A stretch of DNA of 64,000 nucleotides from Pseudomonadota bacterium (GTDB lineage Bacteria; Myxococcota; Myxococcia; Myxococcales; Myxococcaceae), in the NCBI GenBank assembly GCA_023426545.1, contig JAFAAN010000159.1, positions 12,170 through 76,169 of the forward strand, written 5' to 3'. Positions 44,522-54,438 of the stretch are shown here, in pieces. The position numbers were made by a program, and so were the translations under genes. Below the pieces are notes generated by a model. The model did no database searches. It had not been told where the DNA came from and worked only from the letters and a program-made list of their open reading frames with translations. Numbering within the stretch: the first letter of the stretch is position 1; each line of letters opens with the position of its first letter.

Positions 44522-44573
44522 ATAGCATGACGTCTGCCCTTTGAGGTAGTGTCCTGACTTGGGAGGTAGGAAG

Positions 44574-45095
44574 ATGGGGAGGGAATGTGCCGGGGCGGCG
44601 GACGGAAACTTGCAGGACCCGGAGAGCGTGCAACGCTCCGCCGCCATGCGTGAGCCCGTAGACCACAAGCTGGCCGTCCTCCTCGGGGCGGCTGCCCGCG
44701 ACGCCCGCATGCGGTTGGGGCTCACCCAGAGCGACGTCGCCGAGCGCATGGGCATGGCCATGGAGGTCTACAGCCGCCTGGAGCGCGGGAAGATGCTGCC
44801 CCGGACGCAGACGCTGCGCCGGCTGTGTGACGTGCTCCAGGTCTCCGCGGACACGCTGCTGGGCGTGGGCCGCGCGGACGGCGCTCCCATTACGCCGCGG
44901 AAGAAGGTGAAGGAGGACCCGGTGGAGCTGCGCAGGATGACGCGCAAGCTGCGGGACCTGGAGCCCGGTCAGCTCCGCGCCGTGTCCCGGGTGGTCAACG
45001 CCGTCGTCACGGTGTTGCCTCGTCCGGGAGCAGCACCGGCCGCCGCGGTGAAGCCCGCAGCGCGGGCCGCGCGCAAGCGCCGGGCCACGGGGTGA
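44574..45095 (+). CDS. XRE-family helix-turn-helix regulator
   Basis: The 173-residue protein has an N-terminal HTH_3 domain at about 35-90: ARDARMRLGLTQSDVAERMGMAMEVYSRLERGKMLPRTQTLRRLCDVLQVSADTLLG. Its 75-residue tail has basic stretches (KLRDLEPGQLRAVSRVVNAVVTVL, ending ARAARKRRATG). The ATG at 44574 follows GGAGG at 7 bp. Divergent from the kinase gene across about 145 bp that contain three palindrome-type sites, so it may control itself and the kinase pair. Confidence 0.88.
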   Translation: MGRECAGAADGNLQDPESVQRSAAMREPVDHKLAVLLGAAARDARMRLGLTQSDVAERMGMAMEVYSRLERGKMLPRTQTLRRLCDVLQVSADTLLGVGRADGAPITPRKKVKEDPVELRRMTRKLRDLEPGQLRAVSRVVNAVVTVLPRPGAAPAAAVKPAARAARKRRATG

Positions 45096-45174
45096 CGGGG
45101 TCGCGCTGCGGCGGTTCGTGGCGCGGAGTCTCGCGAACCCGTGCCCACGGCGTCGCGGTCCGTCATGCCGAGTG

Positions 45175-46782
45175 CTACCGCCGCGCGGGTGTGCTGGGCG
45201 CCGGGCAGGGCAGGCGCACCGTGAAGGTGGCCCCCTGGCCCAGGATGCTCCGCACTTCGATGCTTCCTCTCATGGCCCGCACGTTCTGCCGGGTGACGTA
45301 CAGCCCCAGTCCCAATCCGCCGTAGTGCCGCTCGGACACGGCGCGCTCGAACTTCTCGAAGATGCGCCCCAGGGCCTCGGGGGGAATGCCGATGCCCTCG
45401 TCGCGGATGGCGAACCAGGCGTATCCGCCCTCCTCGCCGAACTGCACGTGGACGGGCCGCCCCACGCCGTACTTGAGGGCGTTGGAGAGCAGGCTCGCCA
45501 CCACCTGCTCCAGCCGCCCCCGGTCCCACTGTCCCACCACCCCTTCCGCCATTGTGACCTGGAGGGGCGTCGCCGTCCGTCGAGACTCTCCCTCGAAGCG
45601 CGCCGCCACCTCGCGGATGAGCGCCCCCAGGTCCACCGGCTCCAGCTCCAGGCGCAGCTGGCCCCCACTGATGAGCGTGACGTCGAGCAGCTCGCCCACC
45701 AGCGAGGACAGCCGCTTCACCTGTCGCTGCATGATCTCCAGGTCCGCGGGCAGCCGCTCCAGCAGCTCCGGCCCCCGTCGCTCCTGGGCCGCCCGTGCCA
45801 GCGTCTGGAGCTTCAGGTTGAGGGGTGTCAGCGGCGTCTTCAGCTCGTGGCTGGCCACGGCGAGGAACTCGTCGCGCAGCCGGATGGCCTCGTCCATGCC
45901 GGCCAGCAGCCGCTCGCGCTCCTGCTCCGCCCGCTTCCGGTCCGAGATGTCGATGACCGAGCCGATGTACCCCAGGAACTCGCCTTCCGGCCCGAAGCGG
46001 GGGCTGGCCGAGTCGATGGCCCACCGGTACTCGCCGTCCTTGCGCCGCAGCCGGTAGTCGAGCCGGAAGGGGGCGCGCCGGGCGTTGGCGTCCAGGAAGA
46101 CGTGCTCCGCATGCGGGGCGTCCTCCGGATGGACGGCCTGGAGCCAGCCGAAGCCCAGGCTCGTCGCCTCCGTCTGCCCGGTGAACTCGTGCCAGCTCCG
46201 GCTGAGATAGACGGCACGCCCGGTGACGTCCGTCACCCACAGCATCACCGGCGCATGGTCCGCCATGTTGCGGAAGCGGGCCTCGCTCTCCTGGAGTGCC
46301 CGCCGCGACGCCGTGCGCGCGGTGACGTCCACCATGGTGACGAACACCCGCTCGCTGCGCTCCTTCGATGGCCGGGTCAGCGTGAGCACCACGTCGATAT
46401 GGCGGCCGCCCAGCGTCTGGAGCGCCGTCTCCAGCTCCAGGCGGGTGCCGCCTTCCCAGAGCAGGAAGAGCTCGGCGGCGAAGGCGCTCGCCGTCTCCGG
46501 GACGAAGAAGCGGGCCAGCGAGCCCCGCAGCTCCTCCCGGGAGCGCGCTTCGAGCAGGCGCACCGTGGCCTCGTTCACGTCCACGACCTTCACCTTCTCC
46601 GCGGCCTCCCGCACGAAGCCGGGGTGCTCCGCGAGCCAGGCGCGCAGGTCCCGGACACCGGAGGTGCGCAACGCGTCGAGCGCTGCCGTCACGGCCGAAA
46701 AGTCCTCCTCCCAGAGTGAGACAGCCGCTCCGTTGAACAGCTCCTGGTCGAGGCAGTCTCCGACTGTTCCAGCCCCACCCAA
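45175..46782 (-). CDS. PAS-domain sensor histidine kinase
   Basis: The 535-residue protein is read from a TTG start with GGGGGAGG 4 bp upstream; no in-frame ATG precedes it. There are two PAS domains: about 55-160 (VVDVNEATVRLLEARSREEL) and about 170-295 (APVMLWVTDVTGRAVYLSRSWHEFTGQ...YRLRRKDGEYRWAIDSASPRFG). HisKA follows with His in ASHELKTPLTPL (about 312), then HATPase (SLLSNALKYG, RDEGIGIPPEALGRIFEKFER, GGLGLGLYVTR). No membrane helix, so a cytoplasmic sensor. No receiver domain is attached or adjacent. Confidence 0.92.
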   Translation of the reverse strand: MGGAGTVGDCLDQELFNGAAVSLWEEDFSAVTAALDALRTSGVRDLRAWLAEHPGFVREAAEKVKVVDVNEATVRLLEARSREELRGSLARFFVPETASAFAAELFLLWEGGTRLELETALQTLGGRHIDVVLTLTRPSKERSERVFVTMVDVTARTASRRALQESEARFRNMADHAPVMLWVTDVTGRAVYLSRSWHEFTGQTEATSLGFGWLQAVHPEDAPHAEHVFLDANARRAPFRLDYRLRRKDGEYRWAIDSASPRFGPEGEFLGYIGSVIDISDRKRAEQERERLLAGMDEAIRLRDEFLAVASHELKTPLTPLNLKLQTLARAAQERRGPELLERLPADLEIMQRQVKRLSSLVGELLDVTLISGGQLRLELEPVDLGALIREVAARFEGESRRTATPLQVTMAEGVVGQWDRGRLEQVVASLLSNALKYGVGRPVHVQFGEEGGYAWFAIRDEGIGIPPEALGRIFEKFERAVSERHYGGLGLGLYVTRQNVRAMRGSIEVRSILGQGATFTVRLPCPAPSTPARR

Positions 46783-47035
46783 ATCTGCCTCCCCCGTACC
46801 CGGCTCGGGATGGACGAGTTAACAGCGCGGGCGCGTGTGACGCGTCACAGGGATTCTGGAGTCGTCGGGAGTCAACGAACAGGCATCCTCCTGGAGGCTG
46901 GCGTTCGAGCGCTTTCCCGGTGGGCCTGTGACGCCCGCCCGGGGGCCCGCCAGCCGAGCCATCCGCGCCTCGCTGTGCCGCGGCACCATCGTCCTCGCGG
47001 GGACGGGATAGGCTGGGGCCACAGGAGGCGTCGAG

Positions 47036-47944
47036 GTGGGAGGGAGACTCAGTCCGGGCATCTACCGGGTCCACAAGCCGGTGGGCGCCACGAGCTTCTC
47101 GGTGGTGCGGCGGTTCATGGAAGAGGTGCAGGCGGCAGGGCCGGGCAAGCGGATGCCAGTGTGCCACGGCGGGACGCTGGACCCCTTCGCGGAAGGGCTG
47201 CTGCTGGTGCTGGTGGGGCAGGCGCCGCGCTTGTTCGAGCGACTGCACGCCGTCCCGAAGACGTACGAGGCCGAGGTCGTCTGGGGCACGGAGACGGACA
47301 CCGGGGACCTCCATGGCCGCCCCGTGTTCCAGGCGGACGCGGCGGCCCTGACGCCAGCGCGCCTGGACGCGGCGCTCGCGCCCTTCGTGGGCTGGCGGGA
47401 GCAGGTGCCGCCCGCCACCAGCGCGAAGAAGGTGGGGGGAGAGCCCGCGTACCGGAAGGCGCACCGGGGCGAGGTGGTGGAGCTGCCGCCCTCGCGCGTG
47501 TACCTGCACGAGGCGCGCTGGCTGTCCCACGACCTGCCACGCCGCAGCCGCCTGTGGCTGAGCTGCCGCGGCGGCTATTACGTGCGCTCCCTGGCCCGTG
47601 ACGTGGGGCGCGCGCTGGGCTGCGGAGCGCACCTGTCCGCGCTGCGGCGCACGGCGATTGGCCCCTGGGAGGATCCGGGCTCCGGGCCGCGCGGGTGGCT
47701 ACACGGGCGCGAGCTGCTGCCCTGGGCCCGCGTGCGGGCGCTCACGGACGCGGAGGTGGGCGAGCTGCGCCGCGAGCGCCCCATCCCCGCCAGCGGCGTA
47801 CAGCCCGCGGACTGGAAGCTGCCCATGGGCTTCCCGGACCCGGAGGCCCCCATCCGGGGCTTCCACCAGGGGCGCCTCACCTTCCTGCTGCGGGAGCGCG
47901 AAGGCGCGCTCTGGAGCGAGCTGGAGCTACGCGGAGGGCTGTAG
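47036..47944 (+). CDS. truB: tRNA pseudouridine synthase TruB
   Basis: Makes pseudouridine 55 in tRNA. The 302-residue protein is read from GTG with AGGAGG upstream. Motif I has the catalytic Asp (CHGGTLDPFAEGLL, about 42). Tyr in PKTYEAEVVWG, TDTGD, EQVPPATSAKKVGGEPAYRKAHRGE and RGGYYVRSLARDVGRALG are all present. The usual PPxYSA segment reads PPATSA, so that Tyr is missing, while the known catalytic Asp, Tyr and Arg equivalents remain. It stands alone rather than beside rbfA, infB or rpsO, so it may be a second copy. Confidence 0.9.
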   Translation: MGGRLSPGIYRVHKPVGATSFSVVRRFMEEVQAAGPGKRMPVCHGGTLDPFAEGLLLVLVGQAPRLFERLHAVPKTYEAEVVWGTETDTGDLHGRPVFQADAAALTPARLDAALAPFVGWREQVPPATSAKKVGGEPAYRKAHRGEVVELPPSRVYLHEARWLSHDLPRRSRLWLSCRGGYYVRSLARDVGRALGCGAHLSALRRTAIGPWEDPGSGPRGWLHGRELLPWARVRALTDAEVGELRRERPIPASGVQPADWKLPMGFPDPEAPIRGFHQGRLTFLLREREGALWSELELRGGL

Positions 47945-48603
47945 CGCGAAGCGCGGAGCCAGGCCCGTGGCGGCGCGGACTCCGTGGGGCGCTGCCTGCC
48001 GCTTCATCCACGACACGAGCCCACCGGAACTCGGGCGCCATGGCCGTGCGCGTGAGCATCGGGCTGCCGTCCCGCTTCATCCACGAGCCTCACCGGAACG
48101 GGGGCCTGCCACCGCGCTGCTCCGCTCGACCCGGGACGTCCAGCGTTGGCGGGGCGCGGAGGTGATGCAGGGCTGCGCGGCGCGGTGCTCCCTCCCTGCA
48201 CGGCCACTGGTGACAGTTGTCACCACCTCCGGGCCGCCCTGGTGATGACGGTTGTCATCGGTGGTGACAACCGTCACCACCCCGCACGCTACGGCAGAAG
48301 CGGCCCTCGGGTTCTCCAACCCATTGAAAAGACGTGGGGTGTGAAGGTGGGCCCACCAGGGCGGGTGTGTGGCACGCCACGCGCAATAGGTCAGGGCATC
48401 ACGCTCCAGCACGGAGCGGGGCTCGAAGCACGGGGGCCTGGCCTGGGGGGGCCGGGAGTCGGGGGGCACCGGAAACGACGCCGAAGTGACCTGATGGGCT
48501 CATGGCGCGGAAGAACCCGGCCGGGGGGCTGGGATGCGACGGGGGTCGCGCCTTCCGCGTCATGAGTCCGCCAGGACGAGAACCTGGATGCCGAGAAGGC
48601 CCG
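47945..48603. other. Long intergenic region between truB and the transketolase gene
   Basis: About 660 bp without a supported gene. It contains a repeated phrase (CCGCTTCATCCACGA at about 47999 and 48071, each followed by an ACCGGAAC-containing stretch), the inverted-repeat cluster at 48208-48281, and a long G-rich tract near 48430-48470. Confidence 0.5.
48208..48281. promoter_or_regulatory. Cluster of GTGAC/GTCAC inverted repeats
   Basis: Three dyads are seen: TGGTGACA-GT-TGTCACCA (48208-48225), GATGAC-GGTT-GTCATC (48244-48259) and GGTGGTGAC-AACC-GTCACCACC (48260-48281). In addition, TGACGGTTGTCA (48246-48257) and TGACAACCGTCA (48265-48276) form a perfect 12-bp stem with a 7-nt loop. They may be operators for a dimeric repressor or a structured RNA. 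Confidence 0.55.
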
Positions 48604-48641
48604 AGGGGCCTCGGACCATTGGGGGATGGTCCGAGGCCCTT
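48604..48641 (-). terminator. Strong hairpin terminator after the transketolase gene
   Basis: GGGCCTCGGACCAT (48606-48619) pairs perfectly with ATGGTCCGAGGCCC (48626-48639) around TGGGGG; the stem extends to 16 bp with one G-T pair. It lies 13 bp past the transketolase stop. A T-rich TTGCTTTT follows on the plus strand, so it could act in both directions. Confidence 0.8.
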
Positions 48642-48653
48642 GCTTTTCGCGGG

Positions 48654-50717
48654 CTACGGCCGCGTCTTCGCCTTCTTCAGCGAGTCCTTGGCCTGCTGGG
48701 CCACGTGGTCCGCCGTGAAGCCGAACTTCTGCTGGAGCGCCTTGATGGGCGCGGAGGCGCCGAAGCTGCGCATGGCGACGATGTTGCCGTCATGCCCCAC
48801 GAAGCGCTCCCAGCCGAAGGCGGCGGCCTTCTCCACCGCGACGCGGGCGCGCACGGACGGCGGCAGCACGCTGTCGCGGTACTCCTGGGACTGCTGCTCG
48901 AACAGCTCCCACGACGGAAGGCTGACCACGCGCGCCCGGATTCCGTCGGCCTTGAGCTTCTCCTGCGCGTCCAGGCACAGCGACACCTCGCTGCCGGTGC
49001 CGATGAGGATGACCTCCGGCGTGCCGCCCTCCGCCTCGGACAGCACGTAGCCGCCGCGGGCCACGCCCGACGCGGGCGCGTACTTGCTGCGGTCCAGCGT
49101 GGGCACGGGCTGCCGCGTGAGCACGAGCACCACCGGGTGCTTGCGCTGCTGGCCAATCACCCGCCACGCCTCCACCACCTCGTTGGCGTCGCCGGGGCGC
49201 AGCACGATGATGCCCGGGATGGCGCGCAGCGACGCCAGCTGCTCCACCGGCTGGTGCGTGGGGCCGTCCTCGCCCACGCCAATGGAGTCGTGGGTGAAGA
49301 TGTGGATGGCCGGCAGCTCCATCAGCGCGGACAGGCGGATGGCGGGGCGCTCGTAGTCACTGAAGATGAGGAACGTGGCACCGTAGCCGCGCAGCTTGCT
49401 CAGGCACAGGCCGTTGACGATGGAGCCCATCGCGTGCTCGCGCACGCCGAAGTGGATGTTGCGCCCGGCGAAGTCGCCCGGCTTCATCGCCTCCGAGCCG
49501 GTGATGTACGTCTTCGTGGACGGGTTGAGGTCCGCCGAGCCGCCCACCAGCCACGGGTGGTGCTTGGCGATGGCGTTGAGCACCTTGCCGCTGGAGTCGC
49601 GCGTAGCCAGGCCCTTGGCGTCGGCGGGGAAGGTCGGCAGCTCCGCGTCCCAGCCCTGCGGAGGGTCGCGGCGCTGCAGGCGCTCGACCTGGTCGGCCAG
49701 CTCGGGGAACTGCTTGCGGTACTCGGCGAACTTCTGCTCCCACTCCGTGCGCAGCTGCTTGCCGCGGTTGCCCATGCGCTCCTGGAAGCGCTCGCGCACG
49801 CTGTCGGGCACCAGGAACTTCGCGTCCTCGGGCCAGCCGTAGAAGCGCTTGGTGCCCTTGATTTCCTCCTCGCCCAGCGGCTCGCCGTGGGCCTTGGACG
49901 AGCCCTGGAGCTTGGGCGCGCCGTAGGCAATCTGGGTGGTGACGATGATGAGCGTGGGCTTGCCGCGCATCGTCTTGAAGGTGCGCAGCGCCTCGCCCAC
50001 GGCGTTCAAGTCATTGGCGTCGGGTACGCGCAGCACCCGCCAGCCGTAGGCCTCGAAGCGCTTGCCCACGTCTTCGGTGAACGCCAGGTCGGTGCTGCCG
50101 TCGATGGAGATGTGGTTGCTGTCGTAGATCCAGCACAGGTTGGGCAGTTGCAGGTGGCCGGCGATGGAGGCCGCCTCGGACGCCACGCCCTCCATGAGGT
50201 CGCCGTCACCGCAGATGGCATAGACGTCGTAGCCGAACAGGTCGAAGCCGGGGCGGTTGAAGTAGCTGGCGAGCCAGCGGCTGGCCATGGCCATGCCGAC
50301 GCTGTTGGACACGCCCTGGCCCAGGGGGCCGGTGGTCGTCTCCACGCCGCTGGTCCACCGGTACTCGGGGTGGCCCGGGGTGGACGAGTCGAGCTGCCGG
50401 AACTTCTTGATGTCATCGAGCGACACGGTGGGCGCGTCCTCGACGGTGTACTCCCGCGTGACGCGCTTCACCCCGGTCAGGTGGAGCAGCGCGTACAGCA
50501 GCATGGAGGCGTGGCCGTTGGACAGGATGAACCGGTCGCGGTCCGGCCAGATGGGGTGGGAGGGGTCGTACCGCAGCTCCTGCTGCCAGAGCTGGTACGC
50601 CACGGGGGCCAGGGACATGGGGGCCCCCGGGTGGCCCGAGTGCGCCTGCTGCACCGCATCCATGGCGAGGGTGCGGATGGTGTTGATGGCCAGCACGTCC
50701 TGCTTGTCGGTTGTCAT
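48654..50717 (-). CDS. tkt: Transketolase
   Basis: Moves two-carbon units between sugar phosphates in the pentose phosphate pathway, using thiamine diphosphate. The 687-residue protein is of normal length. Signatures: AHSGHPGAPMSLAPVAYQLW (about 24), GPLGQGVSNSVGMAMA (about 125), GDGDLMEGVASEAASIAG (about 160, ThDP/Mg), HFGVREHAMGSIVNGL (about 420, catalytic Glu), DSIGVGEDGPTHQPVEQLASLR (about 475). GAGG lies 5 bp before the ATG. Monocistronic, closed by a strong hairpin. Confidence 0.96.
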   Translation of the reverse strand: MTTDKQDVLAINTIRTLAMDAVQQAHSGHPGAPMSLAPVAYQLWQQELRYDPSHPIWPDRDRFILSNGHASMLLYALLHLTGVKRVTREYTVEDAPTVSLDDIKKFRQLDSSTPGHPEYRWTSGVETTTGPLGQGVSNSVGMAMASRWLASYFNRPGFDLFGYDVYAICGDGDLMEGVASEAASIAGHLQLPNLCWIYDSNHISIDGSTDLAFTEDVGKRFEAYGWRVLRVPDANDLNAVGEALRTFKTMRGKPTLIIVTTQIAYGAPKLQGSSKAHGEPLGEEEIKGTKRFYGWPEDAKFLVPDSVRERFQERMGNRGKQLRTEWEQKFAEYRKQFPELADQVERLQRRDPPQGWDAELPTFPADAKGLATRDSSGKVLNAIAKHHPWLVGGSADLNPSTKTYITGSEAMKPGDFAGRNIHFGVREHAMGSIVNGLCLSKLRGYGATFLIFSDYERPAIRLSALMELPAIHIFTHDSIGVGEDGPTHQPVEQLASLRAIPGIIVLRPGDANEVVEAWRVIGQQRKHPVVLVLTRQPVPTLDRSKYAPASGVARGGYVLSEAEGGTPEVILIGTGSEVSLCLDAQEKLKADGIRARVVSLPSWELFEQQSQEYRDSVLPPSVRARVAVEKAAAFGWERFVGHDGNIVAMRSFGASAPIKALQQKFGFTADHVAQQAKDSLKKAKTRP

Positions 50718-50879
50718 GATGTCCTCGCGGTTCCGCACGCGTGTGCGCGCGCACCATGCCGCAACTGGCGCTCCAGGTGCTGCACCAAATGTGTGGGGTC
50801 GCGCCGGGCCGTCCGCCAGTCCACGGGCGCGCCGGGAATTCCTGCCCTGGAGGGCACGGGAATGAAGCCTGCGCGCGCC

Positions 50880-52085
<1,206 letters not shown>

Positions 52086-52097
52086 GGCAGCGCCTCT

Positions 52098-52946
52098 TCA
52101 GGCCCGGGGGCGGCGCCCGCGTCCGACGGCCTCCGCCACGGAGACCAGGTCCTGCTCCTTCTTCAGCAGCGCGCCCAGGAAGGGGAGCTGCTCGTCCAGC
52201 TTGATGTCGTGGACACCCTGGGCCTTGAGCACGGAAATCCAGTCGATGAGCTCGCTGGTGGAGGGCTTCTTGCGCAGGCGGCTGAGGCTGCGCAGCTCGT
52301 AGAAAATCTTCAGCGCCTGCTCCGCCAGCGCGCGGTCCAGGCCCGGGTGGTGCACGTCGACGATGCGGCGCATCAGGTCCACGTCCGGGAAATCGATGAA
52401 GTGGAACACGCACCGGCGCAGGAAGGCGTCAGGCAACTCCTTCTCATTGTTGGACGTAATCACCACCACGGGGCGGTGCTTCGCCGCCACCTCGTCGCCC
52501 GTCTCGGTGACGCGGAAGCGCATCCGGTCCAGCTCGTGGAGCAGGTCATTGGGGAACTCCAGGTCCGCCTTGTCCACCTCGTCGATGAGCAACACCACGC
52601 GCTCCGGGGACGAGAAGGCCTCGCCCAGCGGCCCCTGGCGGATGTACTTGCGGATGTCGCGCACGTCGCCGTCGCCGAAGCGTGAGTCATACAGGCGCTG
52701 CACGGTGTCGTAGACGTAGAGCCCGTCCTGCGCGCGGGTGGTGCTCTTCACGTGCCAGGTGATGAGGCGGTGCCCCAGGGCCTCGGCGATGGCCTCCGCC
52801 AGCAGCGTCTTCCCGGTGCCGGGCTCGCCCTTCACCAGCAGGGGGCGCTGGAGCGTCAGCGCGCAGTTGACCGCGGCCTGGAGGCTCTCATGGGTCAGGT
52901 AGGTGTCGGTGCCTTTGAAGCGGACGGGAGTGGGCGCCTGGCTCAT
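52098..52946 (-). CDS. MoxR-family AAA+ ATPase
   Basis: The 282-residue protein has Walker A GEPGTGKTLLAEAIAEALG at about 41, Walker B VVLLIDEVDKADLEFPNDLLHELD at about 117, sensor 1 PVVVITSNNEKELPDAFLRRCVFHFIDFP at about 160, and an Arg-rich C-terminus ending RRPRA. It forms a two-gene unit with the vWA protein downstream (12 bp gap). Such pairs act as chaperones that activate or assemble other enzymes; the client is not evident. AAAGGGA precedes the ATG. Confidence 0.93.
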   Translation of the reverse strand: MSQAPTPVRFKGTDTYLTHESLQAAVNCALTLQRPLLVKGEPGTGKTLLAEAIAEALGHRLITWHVKSTTRAQDGLYVYDTVQRLYDSRFGDGDVRDIRKYIRQGPLGEAFSSPERVVLLIDEVDKADLEFPNDLLHELDRMRFRVTETGDEVAAKHRPVVVITSNNEKELPDAFLRRCVFHFIDFPDVDLMRRIVDVHHPGLDRALAEQALKIFYELRSLSRLRKKPSTSELIDWISVLKAQGVHDIKLDEQLPFLGALLKKEQDLVSVAEAVGRGRRPRA

Positions 52947-53130
52947 GGCCCGTCCCTTTAACACCCACCGCGCCGCAGTGGGGGCTGACGTACCCGGGGC
53001 TCGGGAAACGTCAGACCCGGACGGTAGACTCGCTCGTATGTATCGGGCGCGGGCGGCCGGAGGTCCGGCGGGCATCAGGACCCGTGGGGTTGCCGGGGGC
53101 CAGGCCCGACGCCGGCGTCGAGGAGGCATC

Positions 53131-53298
53131 ATGGGGCACTTGTTCGTTCCAGCACTGTTGCTCGTGGGGGCCGTCTCCCTGGCGGTGCGTACCTGCGGGA
53201 CGGCTCCCGTCGCCCGGGCGTCCGAGCTCCAGCGGGAGTCGCCGGCGCCGTCCTCGTCAGGGCACGAGCCGCCGGCCACCGTCAGCAGCCGGGGGTAG
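53131..53298 (+). CDS. Small membrane or exported protein
   Basis: The 55-residue protein has a perfect GGAGG 5 bp before the ATG. It has a hydrophobic start (MGHLFVPALLLVGAVSLAV) with a Cys at 22, then a Ser/Pro/Glu-rich tail. It could be a short lipoprotein or a single-pass protein. High third-position GC supports coding. No family known. Confidence 0.5.
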   Translation: MGHLFVPALLLVGAVSLAVRTCGTAPVARASELQRESPAPSSSGHEPPATVSSRG

Positions 53299-53424
53299 GT
53301 GTCTCTCTGCAGGGTGGGGCCGACCTCACGGGATGTATGGCTTCGCCCTCCGGTCAACGATCGGTGTAAGCCAAGCACAGGTTTTCACACCGGTTTCCCG
53401 GGGCCCCGTGTATTCTCCCGAGCA

Positions 53425-54225
53425 ATGTCCATTGCGAATGCTCTTGGCGAAATCTTCCGGCGCGAACTCGATGCGCAGCTGGTCCCGTTGCAGGAGGCGG
53501 TCCGGCGCATGGAGGAAGGGCTGGAGGCCCTGGAGTTGCTGCGCTCGGTTACACACCGGCTGGCGCCGTTGACCAGTCGCCTGGGAGCCATGGCGGGAGT
53601 GAGGGCGCCCTCGGCCCTGCCTGCGCCCGCGCCGGGGCGGGGACGCCAGAAGCAGGCGCGCCTGTCCACGCGAGGCCGGCCGTCCATCGGGAAGGTCGCC
53701 ACGGCGAGGACGGTGAGCGCGCGGGATGAGGGCGCGCGGGCATGCGCCGTCATCGGGTGCGACCGGCCCAGCCGCTCCAAGGGGTATTGCTCGGCGCACT
53801 ACCAGAAGCTGCGGCTGCTGATGCGCACCAACCGCCGGCCCGCGGAATGGAAGGACGATGCGCCGCCGCAGTCGGTGGAGGACGTGACGCTGCCGCGTGG
53901 CCGCGCCGCCAGCAAGGCGCTGCGTGAGGGCGTCGAGGCGCCGCGGGCTCCTGAAGGCGCGACGACGGCTCCGGCCAAGGGTGGGCGCAAGGCGAAGAAG
54001 GCCGCCAGCGCGAAGAAGGCCCCCCGGACCACGGGCAAGCGCGCGAAGACCTCCAGCGCGAAGGCCGCCGGCACCAAGGCTCGGTCCAAGAAGGCCCCGG
54101 CGAAGAAGGCGCAGGCGAAGAAATCCCCGGTGAAGAAGGCCCCGGCGAAGAAGGCCGCGAAGGGGACGAAGGCCAGGGCGGGCAAGCGCAAGAAGGGTGG
54201 CGGCGCGCAGGGCTCCCTGTTCTAG
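53425..54225 (+). CDS. AT-hook/zinc-motif protein with histone H1-like tail, paralogue B
   Basis: The 266-residue protein repeats the design of the protein at 14532: an N-terminal helix (MSIANALGEIFRRELDAQLVPLQEAVRRME), an AT-hook-like STRGRPSIGK, the cysteine motif ACAVIGCDRPSRSKGYCSAHY, TNRRPAEWKDD and LPRGRAASKAL. It then adds about 100 residues of Lys/Ala/Pro repeats (KKAPAKKAQAKKSPVKKAP...) like eukaryotic H1 or bacterial histone-like tails, ending GSLF. A DNA-compacting or DNA-binding role is likely. No ribosome site is visible before the ATG. Confidence 0.82.
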   Translation: MSIANALGEIFRRELDAQLVPLQEAVRRMEEGLEALELLRSVTHRLAPLTSRLGAMAGVRAPSALPAPAPGRGRQKQARLSTRGRPSIGKVATARTVSARDEGARACAVIGCDRPSRSKGYCSAHYQKLRLLMRTNRRPAEWKDDAPPQSVEDVTLPRGRAASKALREGVEAPRAPEGATTAPAKGGRKAKKAASAKKAPRTTGKRAKTSSAKAAGTKARSKKAPAKKAQAKKSPVKKAPAKKAAKGTKARAGKRKKGGGAQGSLF

Positions 54226-54438
54226 GCGGGCTTCTCCACGCGCCACGCCTCTAGCGCCCGCGCCCGGGCCCGCCCGTAGCGCATCGCCATGGTCGTCCGG
54301 TGGCGGAGGGACGGACCCGCCGAGCGCTGGGGCTGTCGCGAGGCGCCACCTCCCGCAGCCGGGCGGGCGGCGGGGTGCCGGACATCGGCGTTCGGGTCAC
54401 CGTTGACAGTAGACGGGCGGGATGGGATTCGGCCCGGC

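Noticed and set aside
48369..48384. sigma54-like TGGCACG...GC element on the plus strand
   Set aside because: The -24/-12 GG and GC spacing fits, but the -12 lacks TTGC and no plus-strand gene follows before the terminator at 48604.
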